Positions 16,857 to 26,436 of a stretch of 64,000 nt of DNA are shown piece by piece; within the stretch, counting starts at the first letter, position 1, and the number at the start of each line of letters is the position of its first letter. Source of the DNA: Ferrovibrio xuzhouensis. Lineage in GTDB: Bacteria; Pseudomonadota; Alphaproteobacteria; Ferrovibrionales; Ferrovibrionaceae. The stretch covers positions 124,001 through 188,000 of the forward strand of contig NZ_JBHRYJ010000002.1 of NCBI RefSeq assembly GCF_042648965.1. Reading direction: 5' to 3'. A program made the position numbers and the translations under genes. The notes below the pieces were generated by a model, which saw only the letters and a program-made list of their open reading frames with translations, did not search any database and had not been told where the DNA came from.

Positions 16857-17681
16857 ATGGATCTCCCGCTGTCCGACCTGCTCATCTTCGGTGCCCTGCT
16901 GCTGGCGGCCGGCGCGGTGGCCGGCATCACCGCCGGCCTGCTCGGCGTCGGTGGCGGCATCGTCATCGTGCCGGTGCTGTGGCACCTGTTCACCACCATC
17001 GGTATCGACGAGGCGGTGCGCATGAAGGTGGCGGTCGGCACCTCGCTCGCCACCATCATCGTCACCTCGGTGTCCTCGGTGCGTGCTCATCACCGACGCG
17101 GCGCAGTGGATTTCGCCCTGCTGAAATCCTGGGGACCGTGGATCTTCATCGGCGTGCTGATCGGCACGGCAGTCGCCAGCGTGGTGCGCGGCCCGGTGCT
17201 GACCGGCGTCTTCGCCACCGTGGCGCTGGTGGTTTCGCTGCATATGGGTTTCGGCAGGCAGGAATGGCGGATTTCCCATGAGCTGCCGAAAGGTCCGGTC
17301 AAGGGCCTGCTGGCCGCCGCCATCGGCGGCATCTCGGCGATGATGGGCATCGGCGGCGGCACGCTCAGTGTGCCGACGCTCACCCTGTTCGGCTATCCGG
17401 TGCATCGCGCCGTCGGCACCGCGGCTGCCATCGGTTTCATCATCGGCATTCCCGGCGCGGCCGGCTTCATTATCAGCGGCTGGGACGTGCCGAACCGGCC
17501 GCCGGCCTCGCTCGGCTATATCAACCTGCTGGGCTTCATCCTGATCGTGCCGACCTCGACGCTGCTGGCGCCCTATGGTGCCAGGCTGGCGCATGGCCTG
17601 AACACCAAGAACCTGAAGCGCGTTTTCGCCGTGTTCCTCGGCTTCACGGCGCTGCGCATGTTCTACGGACTGCTTTTCTAG
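16857..17681 (+). CDS. TauE/SafE-family sulfite or organic anion permease
   Basis: 274 residues, eight predicted helices. The duplicated signature is clear: GITAGLLGVGGGIVIVPVL near residue 20 and AAIGGISAMMGIGGGTLSVPTL near residue 155. The family exports sulfite, sulfoacetate or related anions, and its members are often placed with catabolic genes for sulfonates or other small acids. It follows the TRAP genes by 40 bp and precedes the gamma-glutamyltransferase-like gene by 9 bp, so it belongs to the same unit. Substrate unknown. Confidence 0.85.
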   Translation: MDLPLSDLLIFGALLLAAGAVAGITAGLLGVGGGIVIVPVLWHLFTTIGIDEAVRMKVAVGTSLATIIVTSVSSVRAHHRRGAVDFALLKSWGPWIFIGVLIGTAVASVVRGPVLTGVFATVALVVSLHMGFGRQEWRISHELPKGPVKGLLAAAIGGISAMMGIGGGTLSVPTLTLFGYPVHRAVGTAAAIGFIIGIPGAAGFIISGWDVPNRPPASLGYINLLGFILIVPTSTLLAPYGARLAHGLNTKNLKRVFAVFLGFTALRMFYGLLF

Positions 17682-17690
17682 GATCGCGTG

Positions 17691-19295
17691 ATGCTGAATA
17701 CCCCGCGCAGCCGCCGTAGCATGGTCACTGCCCCCCACCATCTGGCTTCGGAGGCGGGCCTGCGCGTGCTGCGCGAGGGCGGCAATGCCGTCGAGGCGAC
17801 GGTGGCGATGGCGGCGGCGCTGACCGTGGTCTATCCGCATATGACCGGCATCGGCGGCGACGGTTTCTGGCTGATCGCGGCACCGGGAAAAGAGCCGGTT
17901 GCCATCGAGGCCTGCGGCCGCGCGGCCGCTGCCGCCACCATCGATCTCTATCGCGGCAAGGGTTTCGACGCGATCCCGTGGCGCGGGCCGCTGGCCGCCA
18001 ATACCGTGGCGGCGACGGTCAGCGGCTGGGGCGAGGCGCTGAAACTGAGCAATGAGCTCGGCGGCCGGCTACCGCTGTCGCGGCTGGTCGAGGAGGCCGT
18101 CTGGCATGGCGAGACCGGCTTTGCTGTCACTGCCAGCCAGCAGGAGCTGACTACCGAAAAACTGCCGGGCCTGAAAGATGCACCGGGCTTTGCAGCGGCC
18201 TTCCTGCCCGGCGGCCAGCCGCCGCGCGAGGGCAGCATCCTCAAGCTGCCGGCACTGGCGGCGACGCTAAAGGCCATCGGCACGGAGGGGGCGGAAGGCT
18301 TCTATCGTGGCGCGCTGGCGCAAAAGATCGCGGCCGACCTGGCGACCATCGGCAGCCCGGTGGCGGCCGGTGACCTCGCCCGCCATCAGGCACGCCGTGT
18401 TGCGCCTTTGTCGGTGGGCCTGCGTAATGCCGGGGCCGGCGGTGCCACGCTGTATAACTTCCCGCCGCCGACGCAAGGTCTGTCGTCGCTGATGATCCTC
18501 GCCATCTTCGACCGGCTGGGCGTGACGGAAGCTGAAGACTTCGATTACCTGCATGGCCTGGTGGAAGCCACCAAGCAGGCCTTCCTGGTGCGCGACCGTA
18601 TCGTCGGCGATCCCGACAGCATGCCGGAGCGGGCGGAAGACTGGCTGCAGGCCGACCGCCTCGATCAACTGGCGGCGAACATCGACCGGCGCAAGGCGCT
18701 GCCCTGGCCGCAGCCGGCCGAAGCCGGCGACACCACCTGGATGGGTGCCATCGACGGCAGCGGCCTGATGGTCAGCTTCATCCAGTCGATCTATTTCGAA
18801 TTCGGTTCGGGCTGCGTGCTGCCGGAAACCGGCATCAACTGGCAGAACCGCGGCGCCAGCTTCCTGTTGCAAGAAGATGGTCCGCGCGCGCTGGCGCCCG
18901 GCCGCATGCCGTTCCATACGCTCAATCCGGCCATGGCCCGCTTCGCCGATGGTCGCGCCATGGTCTATGGCACCATGGGCGGCGAGGGCCAGCCGCAGAC
19001 CCAGTCGGCGGTGTTCAGCCGCTATGCGATGTTCGGCCAGAAACTGCAGGCTGCCGCCACGGCACCGCGCTGGCTGCTCGGCAAGACCTGGGGCGAGGGC
19101 AGCGTCACGCTCAAGCTGGAAAGCCGGTTCGACCCGGCGCTGGTCGCCGCCCTGCAAGCGGCCGGTCACACTGTGGAAATGCTGCCGGATTTCACCAGCA
19201 CCATGGGCCATGCCGGGGCGATTGTGCGGCATACGGACGGAGTGCTGGAGGGCGCCACCGATCCGCGCAGCGACGGGGCCGCCGCCGGCTTCTGA
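17691..19295 (+). CDS. Gamma-glutamyltransferase family Ntn-hydrolase (oxamate amidohydrolase-like)
   Basis: 534-residue Ntn hydrolase that would self-cleave before Thr349 (EAGDT/TWMGAID). MTGIGGDGFWLI and the C-terminal TMGGEGQPQTQ match the family. There is no signal peptide, unlike periplasmic GGT, so the enzyme is probably cytoplasmic. The length and lack of export fit HpxW-type oxamate amidohydrolases and related amidases better than glutathione hydrolases. The GTG at 17688 directly before the ATG is an alternative start. Together with the amidohydrolase and TRAP system it suggests breakdown of an N-containing compound. Confidence 0.8.
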   Translation: MLNTPRSRRSMVTAPHHLASEAGLRVLREGGNAVEATVAMAAALTVVYPHMTGIGGDGFWLIAAPGKEPVAIEACGRAAAAATIDLYRGKGFDAIPWRGPLAANTVAATVSGWGEALKLSNELGGRLPLSRLVEEAVWHGETGFAVTASQQELTTEKLPGLKDAPGFAAAFLPGGQPPREGSILKLPALAATLKAIGTEGAEGFYRGALAQKIAADLATIGSPVAAGDLARHQARRVAPLSVGLRNAGAGGATLYNFPPPTQGLSSLMILAIFDRLGVTEAEDFDYLHGLVEATKQAFLVRDRIVGDPDSMPERAEDWLQADRLDQLAANIDRRKALPWPQPAEAGDTTWMGAIDGSGLMVSFIQSIYFEFGSGCVLPETGINWQNRGASFLLQEDGPRALAPGRMPFHTLNPAMARFADGRAMVYGTMGGEGQPQTQSAVFSRYAMFGQKLQAAATAPRWLLGKTWGEGSVTLKLESRFDPALVAALQAAGHTVEMLPDFTSTMGHAGAIVRHTDGVLEGATDPRSDGAAAGF

Positions 19296-19398
19296 CCCAT
19301 CTGCCTAAAAATGCGACCGCTTCTGACCCGGGCTTGGGCGGAAGCCGGGCCCGGAAGCAGTTTAAGGCTGGACAAGACGGCGGCATACCGATTGCATT

Positions 19399-19425
19399 GT
19401 CATCAGTGTAGTCAGTGTCGTCAGT
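19399..19425. repeat. Three tandem 9-bp repeats
   Basis: GTCATCAGT, GTAGTCAGT and GTCGTCAGT follow each other directly. Read on the minus strand they encode the Thr-Asp-Asp/Tyr pattern that appears in spurious intergenic ORFs of many genomes. They lie 17-43 bp before the ATG of the first transglutaminase gene and might be a regulator array or a simple repeat. Confidence 0.55.
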
Positions 19426-19441
19426 CCGAGAGCCCCGCAGG

Positions 19442-22400
19442 ATGAGCATCCAGGTCGCGCTGCATCACCGTACCAGCTACAGCTACGATCGCCTGATCAG
19501 CCTCGGTCCACAGACCGTCCGGTTGCGTCCGGCACCGCACAGCCGGACCCCGGTGCTCAGCTATTCGCTGCGCATCGAGCCGAAGGACCATTTCATCAAC
19601 TGGCAGCAGGACCCGCAGGGCAATTACCTCGCCCGGCTGGTCTTCCCGGAAAAGACCGACAAATTCGAGGTGGTGGTCGACCTGGTCGCCGACATGGCGG
19701 TGATCAACCCCTTCGATTTTTTCCTCGAACCCGATGCCGAGCATTTCCCCTTCGACTACGACCCCGGGTTGGAGCAGGAACTGGCGCCGTTCCAGCGGGT
19801 CGATCCGCCCGGCCGGCTGCTCAGCGCCTGGCTGGCTGAAGTACCGCGCGACCGCAAGCGGACCATCGACTTCCTGGTCGGCCTCAACCAGCGGCTGGCC
19901 AGCGAGATCAAGTATCTCATCCGCATGGAGCCCGGCGTGCAGACCGCCGAACAGACCCTGCAGAATAAGAGCGGCTCCTGCCGCGACACGTCGTGGCTGC
20001 TGGTGCAGGCGCTGCGTCATCTCGGCTTCGCCACCCGTTTCGTGTCGGGGTATCTGATCCAGCTGGTCGCCGACGTGAAGCCGCTGGACGGGCCCGAGGG
20101 CCCGAAGATGGATTTCACCGACCTGCATGCCTGGGTCGAGGTCTATCTGCCCGGCGCCGGCTGGATCGGCTTCGATCCGACCTCCGGCCTGATGGCGGGC
20201 GAGGGGCATATCCCACTGGCCGCGACGCCGGAGCCGCAATCGGCGGCGCCGATCAGCGGCGCGCTGGAAAAGGCCGAGACCGAATTCGACTATGCCATGA
20301 CGGTGACCCGCTTCCGCGAGACGCCGCGGGTGACCAGGCCGATCTCCGACGAGAACTGGCAGAAGATGCTCAGCTTGGGCGATGCCGTCGATGCGCGGCT
20401 CACCGCCAGCGACATGCGGCTGACCATGGGCGGCGAGCCGACCTTTGTCTCGGTCGACGACATGGAGGGCGCCGAATGGAACACGGCCGCCCTCGGGCCG
20501 ACCAAACGGCTGCTGGCCGGCAAGCTGCTGCGCCGGCTGGCCGACCGTTTTGCGCCTTCGCCGCTGCTGCATTACGGCCAGGGCAAATGGTATCCCGGCG
20601 AACAGCTGCCGCGCTGGGCGCTCTCCTGCCACTGGCGCCGCGACGGCGAGCCGGTCTGGCGCGACCGCGCCCTGCTGGCGGGTGATGAGGATGCCGGCGA
20701 CGGCGCCACGCCGCAGGATGCCGATATCTTCGCCGCCGCGCTGGCCGAACGGCTGCAGGTCGATCCGGGTTATCGCATCCCGGGCTACGAGGATCTCTGG
20801 TATTACCTGTGGCGCGAACGGCGCCTGCCGGTGAATGTCGATCCCTTCCAGTCGCATCTGAAGGACCCCGAGGAACGCGCGCGACTCGCCCGCATCTTCG
20901 AGCAAGGCCTCGACAAGACGGCCGGCTATGCCCTGCCGCTGACCCGCGAGGATGCCGGCGGGGCCAAGCGCTGGCGTTCGGGCCCGTGGTTCTTCCGGCC
21001 GCAGACCATGTACCTGCTGCCCGGCGATTCACCGATGGGCCTGCGCCTGCCGCTCGATTCCCTGCCCTGGGTGGTGGAGAAGGACTACCCCTTCCAGTTT
21101 GTCGCCGACACCATGGCGGAGCGGCCGCCGCTGCCGCCCCATGCCGTGTTCCGCGAAGCCAACAAGCTGGTCACCGACCGCATGCAGGCCTGGGCACGCG
21201 GCCGGGATATGATCGGGCGGGGCCCGGCCGGCACGCCGGGCCGGCGCGAGCAGGTGCCGCTGCCGGCCAACCAGCAATCCGACTCATCTGTGGTGCGCAC
21301 GGCCATGTGCATCGAGCCACGGGGCGGCCTGCTGCATGTCTTCATGCCGCCGCTGCAGCAGGCCGAGGATTATCTTGACCTGGTGACGGCCATCGAGGAC
21401 ACCGCGGCGATGCTGGGCCGCAAGGTGGTGATCGAAGGCTATCTGCCGCCGCGCGATCCGCGCCTGCTGAACTTCAGCGTCACGCCCGACCCCGGCGTGA
21501 TCGAGGTGAACATCCATCCGTCCGCCGGCTGGCGTGAACTCGCCGAGCGCACCACAGTCCTCTATGAAGAGGCGCGCCAGACCCGGCTCGGCACCGAGAA
21601 GTTCATGCTCGACGGCCGCCATGTCGGCACCGGCGGCGGCAACCACGTCGTCATGGGCGCGGCCCAGCCGGCCGACAGCCCGTTCCTGCGCCGGCCCGAC
21701 CTGATCCGCAGCCTGGTCGGCTACTGGCAGAACCACCCGTCGCTGTCCTACCTGTTCTCCGGCCTGTTCATTGGCGCGACCTCGCAGCATCCGCGCGTCG
21801 ACGAGGGCCGCGACGATGCGCTGGTCAATCTCGAGATCGCCTTCGAGCAGGTGGCGAAGAATCAGGACCCGCAGCCCTGGCTGGTCGACCGCATCTTCCG
21901 CAACGTGCTGATCGACATCACGGGCAACACGCACCGCACCGAATTCTGCATCGACAAGCTCTATTCCCCCGATGGCCCGACCGGGCGGCTCGGCCTCGTC
22001 GAACTGCGCGCCTTCGAGATGCCGCCGGATGCCCGCATGAGCCTGGCCCAGCAACTGCTGCTGCGCGGCCTGCTCGCCGCCTTCTGGGACAAGCCCTATA
22101 CTCGCCGGCCGGTGCGCTGGGGCACGCGCCTGCATGACGAATTCCTGCTGCCGCATTTCTGCCTGCAGGATTTCCATGACGTGCTTGACGACCTGAACGC
22201 GGCGGGCCTGCCCTTCGAGCGCGACTGGTTCGCCGCCCATGGCGAATTCCGTTTCCCGAAGATCGGCGAGTTTGCCGCCCGCGGCCTCGAGGTCGAACTG
22301 CGCCATGCGCTTGAGCCGTGGAACGTGCTGGGCGAGGAGGCCGCCGGTGGCGGTACCGTGCGCTATGTCGACAGCGCGGTGGAACGCCTGCAGGTCAAGG

Positions 22401-22792
22401 TGAAGGGGCTGGTCGACGGCCGCCACGTACTGTCCTGCAATGGTCGCGCCCTGCCGCTGCGCGCCACTGGGGCACCCGGCGAATATGTCGCCGGCCTGCG
22501 CTACAAGGCCTGGGCGCCGCCCAGCGCCCTGCATCCGACCATCGGGGTGCATACGCCGCTGACCATCGAGCTGTATGATCGCTGGAATGGCCGGTCCCTC
22601 GGAGGTTGCACCTATCACGTGGTGCATCCCGGAGGGCGCAGTTATGACACCTTCCCGGTCAACGGCAACGAGGCCGAGGCGCGGCGCCGGGCGCGGTTCT
22701 TCGCCATGGGCCATACGCCCGGGCCGATGCCGCCGCCGGCCCCGACGGCTTCGCGCGAACAGCCGCTTACCCTCGATCTGCGAACCGGATAA
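19442..22792 (+). CDS. Large transglutaminase-like protein with DUF2126 domain
   Basis: 1116 residues, cytoplasmic. The N-terminal half holds a COG1305 transglutaminase-like domain (about residues 1-290) with an intact triad: Cys180 (GSCRDTSW), His229 (LHAWVEVY) and Asp245 (GFDPTSG). The rest is the long DUF2126 domain, beginning near LTMGGEPTFVSVDD. The acyl-transfer fold may form or cut isopeptide bonds. It is the first of three tightly packed genes with an ATP-grasp/alpha-E protein and a second transglutaminase, a conserved set described by comparative genomics and proposed to make or remodel peptides. Its biochemical role is not established. Confidence 0.88.
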   Translation: MSIQVALHHRTSYSYDRLISLGPQTVRLRPAPHSRTPVLSYSLRIEPKDHFINWQQDPQGNYLARLVFPEKTDKFEVVVDLVADMAVINPFDFFLEPDAEHFPFDYDPGLEQELAPFQRVDPPGRLLSAWLAEVPRDRKRTIDFLVGLNQRLASEIKYLIRMEPGVQTAEQTLQNKSGSCRDTSWLLVQALRHLGFATRFVSGYLIQLVADVKPLDGPEGPKMDFTDLHAWVEVYLPGAGWIGFDPTSGLMAGEGHIPLAATPEPQSAAPISGALEKAETEFDYAMTVTRFRETPRVTRPISDENWQKMLSLGDAVDARLTASDMRLTMGGEPTFVSVDDMEGAEWNTAALGPTKRLLAGKLLRRLADRFAPSPLLHYGQGKWYPGEQLPRWALSCHWRRDGEPVWRDRALLAGDEDAGDGATPQDADIFAAALAERLQVDPGYRIPGYEDLWYYLWRERRLPVNVDPFQSHLKDPEERARLARIFEQGLDKTAGYALPLTREDAGGAKRWRSGPWFFRPQTMYLLPGDSPMGLRLPLDSLPWVVEKDYPFQFVADTMAERPPLPPHAVFREANKLVTDRMQAWARGRDMIGRGPAGTPGRREQVPLPANQQSDSSVVRTAMCIEPRGGLLHVFMPPLQQAEDYLDLVTAIEDTAAMLGRKVVIEGYLPPRDPRLLNFSVTPDPGVIEVNIHPSAGWRELAERTTVLYEEARQTRLGTEKFMLDGRHVGTGGGNHVVMGAAQPADSPFLRRPDLIRSLVGYWQNHPSLSYLFSGLFIGATSQHPRVDEGRDDALVNLEIAFEQVAKNQDPQPWLVDRIFRNVLIDITGNTHRTEFCIDKLYSPDGPTGRLGLVELRAFEMPPDARMSLAQQLLLRGLLAAFWDKPYTRRPVRWGTRLHDEFLLPHFCLQDFHDVLDDLNAAGLPFERDWFAAHGEFRFPKIGEFAARGLEVELRHALEPWNVLGEEAAGGGTVRYVDSAVERLQVKVKGLVDGRHVLSCNGRALPLRATGAPGEYVAGLRYKAWAPPSALHPTIGVHTPLTIELYDRWNGRSLGGCTYHVVHPGGRSYDTFPVNGNEAEARRRARFFAMGHTPGPMPPPAPTASREQPLTLDLRTG

Positions 22793-22810
22793 ACTCGCGT
22801 CCCGATTCGG

Positions 22811-25399
22811 ATGACGCCCATGAATTCGCCCCTGCAGGCCATGACTGCCCCGGCGACGGACCCAGCCGCCGCACGAGGCGCCGGCGCGTCCGCGGCGGAG
22901 GCCTATGATGAGATGGTCACCGGCCAGGGCCTGATCCGGCCGCACTGGCAGGGTCTGCTGGCCAGCCTGAGTACGCTCGGCTCGTCGGGGCTGGCCGAAC
23001 GCGCCCAGCGCGCCCGGCAGTATCTCGAGGACGAGGGCGTCACCTATAATCTCTATGAGCTGCCCGACGACGGCAGCGGCAGCGAGATCGCCCCGCCACT
23101 GCCTGAGCAGCGCCCCTGGCAGCTCGACCCGGTTCCCGTGCTGCTGTCGGCCGAGGAATGGACCCGCATCGAGGCCGGCCTGATCCAGCGCGCCAGGCTG
23201 CTCGACCGGGTGCTGCGCGACCTCTACGGGCCGATGACACTGCTGGCTGAGCATCGCGTGCCGCCGGCGCTGGTTTTCGGACATCGGGAATTTCTGCGCC
23301 CGGCCTGCCGTACCGACGGCCAGGCACCCGGCCGCATGCTGCAGCATTACGCCGCCGAACTGGTGCGCGGCCCCGATGGTGTCTGGCGCGTCATCGCCGA
23401 CCGCACCCAGGCACCGGCCGGTGCCGGCTATGCCCTGCAGAACCGCCGTGTGATGTCGCGCGTGATGGGCCAGGCGCTGCGTCAATGCCGGGTGCGGCCG
23501 CTGAACACTTATTTCGAATACTGGCAGGCCGACCTGGCTGCACGCGCGCCGACCCAGTCGGACAATCCGCGCGTCGTGCTGCTGACGCCGGGGCCGTACA
23601 ACGAGGCCTATTTCGAGCATATCTATCTTGCCCGCGAACTCGGCGCGACCCTGGTCGAGGGTGCCGACATCGCCATGCGCGACGGCCGCGTCTACCTCAA
23701 GACGCTGGCCGGCCTCGAGCAGGTCGACGTGGTGCTGCGCCGGATGGACGGCGAATGGTGCGACCCGCTGGAACTGCGCGCCGATTCCGCGCTCGGTATC
23801 GCCGGCCTGATGCAGGCGGCCCGCGAGGGCCATGTAACGGTCTGCAACGCCCTTGGCAGCGGGCTGGTCAGCGCCCCGGGCCTGCAGGCCTTCCTGCCGA
23901 ACCTGTGCGAACACCTGCTGGGCGAGACGCTGCAGCTGCCGTCGATCGCCACCTGGTGGAGCGGTCAGGCCTATGCGCTGACCGAGATCGAGCAGCGCTT
24001 CAACGACCTGGTGGTGCGCAGCGCCCGCGACCTCGGCAGCCCGCCGGTCATCGTCAGCAGCCTGCAGGACAACGAACGCGCCGACCTGCTGGCCCGCATC
24101 CGTGCGCGGCCGGCCGATTTCGTCGCCCAGGAACGCATCGTCCCCTCGGTGGCGCCGGGTCTCGGCAAGATAGGCCTCGAGCCGCAGCCGATCCTGCTGC
24201 GCGTACAGGTGGTCGCCGACGGCGAAGGCTACGTCGTGCTGCCGGGCGGGCTTGCCCGGGTGCCGGAAGACAACGACCCCTTCGGTGCCACGCTCCAGCG
24301 CGGCGGCATCAACAAGGATGTCTGGGTGGTGGCGCAGGAGCAGGGGCCGACGGTGATCCGCGGCCATGCGCCGCGCCAGCGGCTGGCGATCCGGCGCAGT
24401 TCCGGCACCTTGCAGAGCCGTGTCGCCGAAGACCTGTTCTGGCTCGGCCGCAGCGTCGAACGGCTCGATGACGGTGCCCGCCTGCTGCGCGCGGTGCTGT
24501 CGCGGCTGGTCGGCGAGGTCTCGACCGCGCGTGACCTGGTCGAGATGTCGGTGCTGGCGCGCGCGCTGGCGCGCTGCGGCATCATCGACCAGAAGGAGGC
24601 GGCGGCACCGCCGGACACGCTGTCATTTTCCAATGCGATCACCCGCGCCAGTACGCCGAACCAGATGATGGGCCAGACGCTCGACAGCATCGAACGGCTG
24701 GCGGCGGTATCGCGGCATCGCCTGTCGGCCGACATGTGGCGGATGTTCAATCATCTGATGGGTGAATTGCAGGACGCCCGGCCAGCGGCGGCCGGCGATG
24801 CCGATGCCATGCTGGAATTCTGCGACCAGATGATCCGCGCCACGGCGGCCATTGCCGGCATGCTGGGCGAACACATGACGCGCGGCTCGGGCTGGCGCTT
24901 TCTCGATACCGGCCGCCGGCTGGAGCGCGGCATCTTCATTGCCCGCACGGTCTCGGCGGCCACCACGGCGATGGGTAGCAATCCGGATTCGGCGTTCCGC
25001 ATCGCGCTTGAGATCAACGATTCCAGCCTGACCTACCGCCGGCGCTATCGCGCCACCCTGCAGGCGGCGGCGGTGTTCGACCTGCTGCTGCTCGATGTCA
25101 GCAACCCCTATGCGCTGGCCTTTCAGCTGCGCAGCATGGCCCAGCATCTCGATGCCCTGCCCAATCCGGAAGCACCGCCGCGCGGCGCTGACTGCATCGC
25201 GCTGGCACAGCCCTTCACCGATCTGGTGGCGAAATTCGACCGCGATGAGATTCCGCCCGACGAGAATGCCCAGCTGGCGGTGCGCCTGCGCAGCAGCCTG
25301 GATGCCGCCTGCCAGGCGATGATGGATGTGTCGGATCAACTGACGCGCAGCTATTTCAGCCATGTGCAGATGGCGCGCGCCTTCGGCTTCGGACTCTGA
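22811..25399 (+). CDS. Fusion of circularly permuted ATP-grasp and alpha-E domains
   Basis: 862 residues. Residues ~60-530 are a circularly permuted ATP-grasp ligase (COG2308): GEYL-type elements include HREFLRPA, NTYFEYWQADLA and VLLTPGPYNEAYFEHIYLAREL. Residues ~545-855 are an alpha-E domain (COG2307), starting SRVAEDLFWLGRSVERLDD. In many bacteria the two are separate genes; here they form one chain, as in other alphaproteobacteria. ATP-grasp enzymes join carboxylates to amines, so peptide ligation is likely. The gene starts 18 bp after the DUF2126 gene and 3 bp before the next one. Confidence 0.9.
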   Translation: MTPMNSPLQAMTAPATDPAAARGAGASAAEAYDEMVTGQGLIRPHWQGLLASLSTLGSSGLAERAQRARQYLEDEGVTYNLYELPDDGSGSEIAPPLPEQRPWQLDPVPVLLSAEEWTRIEAGLIQRARLLDRVLRDLYGPMTLLAEHRVPPALVFGHREFLRPACRTDGQAPGRMLQHYAAELVRGPDGVWRVIADRTQAPAGAGYALQNRRVMSRVMGQALRQCRVRPLNTYFEYWQADLAARAPTQSDNPRVVLLTPGPYNEAYFEHIYLARELGATLVEGADIAMRDGRVYLKTLAGLEQVDVVLRRMDGEWCDPLELRADSALGIAGLMQAAREGHVTVCNALGSGLVSAPGLQAFLPNLCEHLLGETLQLPSIATWWSGQAYALTEIEQRFNDLVVRSARDLGSPPVIVSSLQDNERADLLARIRARPADFVAQERIVPSVAPGLGKIGLEPQPILLRVQVVADGEGYVVLPGGLARVPEDNDPFGATLQRGGINKDVWVVAQEQGPTVIRGHAPRQRLAIRRSSGTLQSRVAEDLFWLGRSVERLDDGARLLRAVLSRLVGEVSTARDLVEMSVLARALARCGIIDQKEAAAPPDTLSFSNAITRASTPNQMMGQTLDSIERLAAVSRHRLSADMWRMFNHLMGELQDARPAAAGDADAMLEFCDQMIRATAAIAGMLGEHMTRGSGWRFLDTGRRLERGIFIARTVSAATTAMGSNPDSAFRIALEINDSSLTYRRRYRATLQAAAVFDLLLLDVSNPYALAFQLRSMAQHLDALPNPEAPPRGADCIALAQPFTDLVAKFDRDEIPPDENAQLAVRLRSSLDAACQAMMDVSDQLTRSYFSHVQMARAFGFGL

Positions 25400-25402
25400 G
25401 CG

Positions 25403-26323
25403 ATGCGCTACCGGCTGCGGCACACCACCTCCTACACCTACTCCTGGGCGGTCGATATTTCGCATCACATGCTGCATCTGGCGTTGCCCGAACTGCCGCG
25501 CCAGCGGGTCAAGGCCTGCCTGGTCACCACCAATCCGCAGGCCGGACGGCTGGCGGCACAGATCGACCATTTCGGCAACCGCGTCGCCCATCTGACCATC
25601 GATGCCCCGCATACCCGCTTCGACGTCGAGCTGCGCGCCGAGGTCGAGGTCGATGCCTTTCAGGCGCCGGATGCCGCCAGTACGCCGCCCTGGGAGGGTA
25701 TCCGCGACCGGCTGGCCGGCGACGGGTTTCCCGACTTCATTGCCGAGAGCGAGTTCGTGCAGGTCTCGCCACTGACCATGGCGACGCCGGAGATCGAAGC
25801 CTATGCGCTGGAAAGCTTCACCCCGGGCCGGCCGCTGCTGGCGGCGGCGCGCGAGCTGACCAGTCGCATCTTCCGCGACTTCCGCTATGACCCGGCCGCC
25901 ACCGATGTCTCCACCCCGGTGGCGACCGTGATGGAGGCGCGGGCCGGCGTCTGCCAGGATTTCGCCCATGTCGAAATCGCCATGCTGCGCGGCCTCGGCC
26001 TCGCGGCCCGGTATGTCTCCGGCTATATCCGCACCGTGCGGCCGGGTGGCGAACCGCCCGCCAAAGAGGCGCCGGCCAAGCTGCCGGCGGAAGGCGGCGG
26101 CCTGCGCGGCGCCGATGCCAGCCATGCCTGGCTGTCGGTCTGGTGCGGGCCGGATTGCGGCTGGGTCGATCTCGATCCGACCAACGACCTGGTCTGCTCC
26201 GACGAGCATGTGACAGCCGCCTATGGCCGCGATTACGGCGATATCAGCCCGGTCCGCGGCGTGGTGCTGGGTGGCGGCCCGCACCGGGTCGGCGTCGCCG
26301 TCGAGCTGCTGCCGCTGGGCTAG
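25403..26323 (+). CDS. Transglutaminase-like protein (COG1305)
   Basis: 306 residues with an intact cysteine-protease-like triad: Cys184 (GVCQDFAH), His241 (SHAWLSVW) and Asp258 (VDLDPTN). The N-terminus MRYRLRHTTSYTYSW is the usual beta-strand region of bacterial transglutaminase-like proteins and resembles the start of the protein encoded at 19442, so the two transglutaminases are paralogues. It ends the three-gene unit. A GC-rich hairpin follows. An Anbu proteasome-like gene, often the fourth member of such clusters, is not present next to it. Confidence 0.9.
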   Translation: MRYRLRHTTSYTYSWAVDISHHMLHLALPELPRQRVKACLVTTNPQAGRLAAQIDHFGNRVAHLTIDAPHTRFDVELRAEVEVDAFQAPDAASTPPWEGIRDRLAGDGFPDFIAESEFVQVSPLTMATPEIEAYALESFTPGRPLLAAARELTSRIFRDFRYDPAATDVSTPVATVMEARAGVCQDFAHVEIAMLRGLGLAARYVSGYIRTVRPGGEPPAKEAPAKLPAEGGGLRGADASHAWLSVWCGPDCGWVDLDPTNDLVCSDEHVTAAYGRDYGDISPVRGVVLGGGPHRVGVAVELLPLG

Positions 26324-26369
26324 GTCGCAGGGCCCCGTCTGCACGGGGGATAGGCAGCCGCCACGGCCG

Positions 26370-26401
26370 CCGCCCGCTTCTTGCGCAAGGCCGGGCGGTT
26401 T
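26370..26401 (+). terminator. Hairpin after the transglutaminase operon
   Basis: CCGCCCG (26370-26376) pairs with CGGGCGG (26392-26398), and the palindrome CTTGCGCAAG (26380-26389) stacks inside. Only three T follow, so it is a weak intrinsic terminator at best. As it lies about 50 bp upstream of a sigma-54-like promoter, the palindrome could instead bind an activator. Confidence 0.4.
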
Positions 26402-26436
26402 CCGGCTGGAAAACCTGCTTCCGGCCCTACTTATCT

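Noticed and set aside
19287..19330. GCTTCTGACCC occurring twice after the gamma-glutamyltransferase gene
   Set aside because: One copy overlaps the stop codon and the spacing has no clear meaning. Too short to claim as a repeat element.
21284..24367. 1027-codon open frame antisense to the ATP-grasp and DUF2126 genes
   Set aside because: Repetitive charged composition without motifs; both plus-strand genes there have intact catalytic residues.
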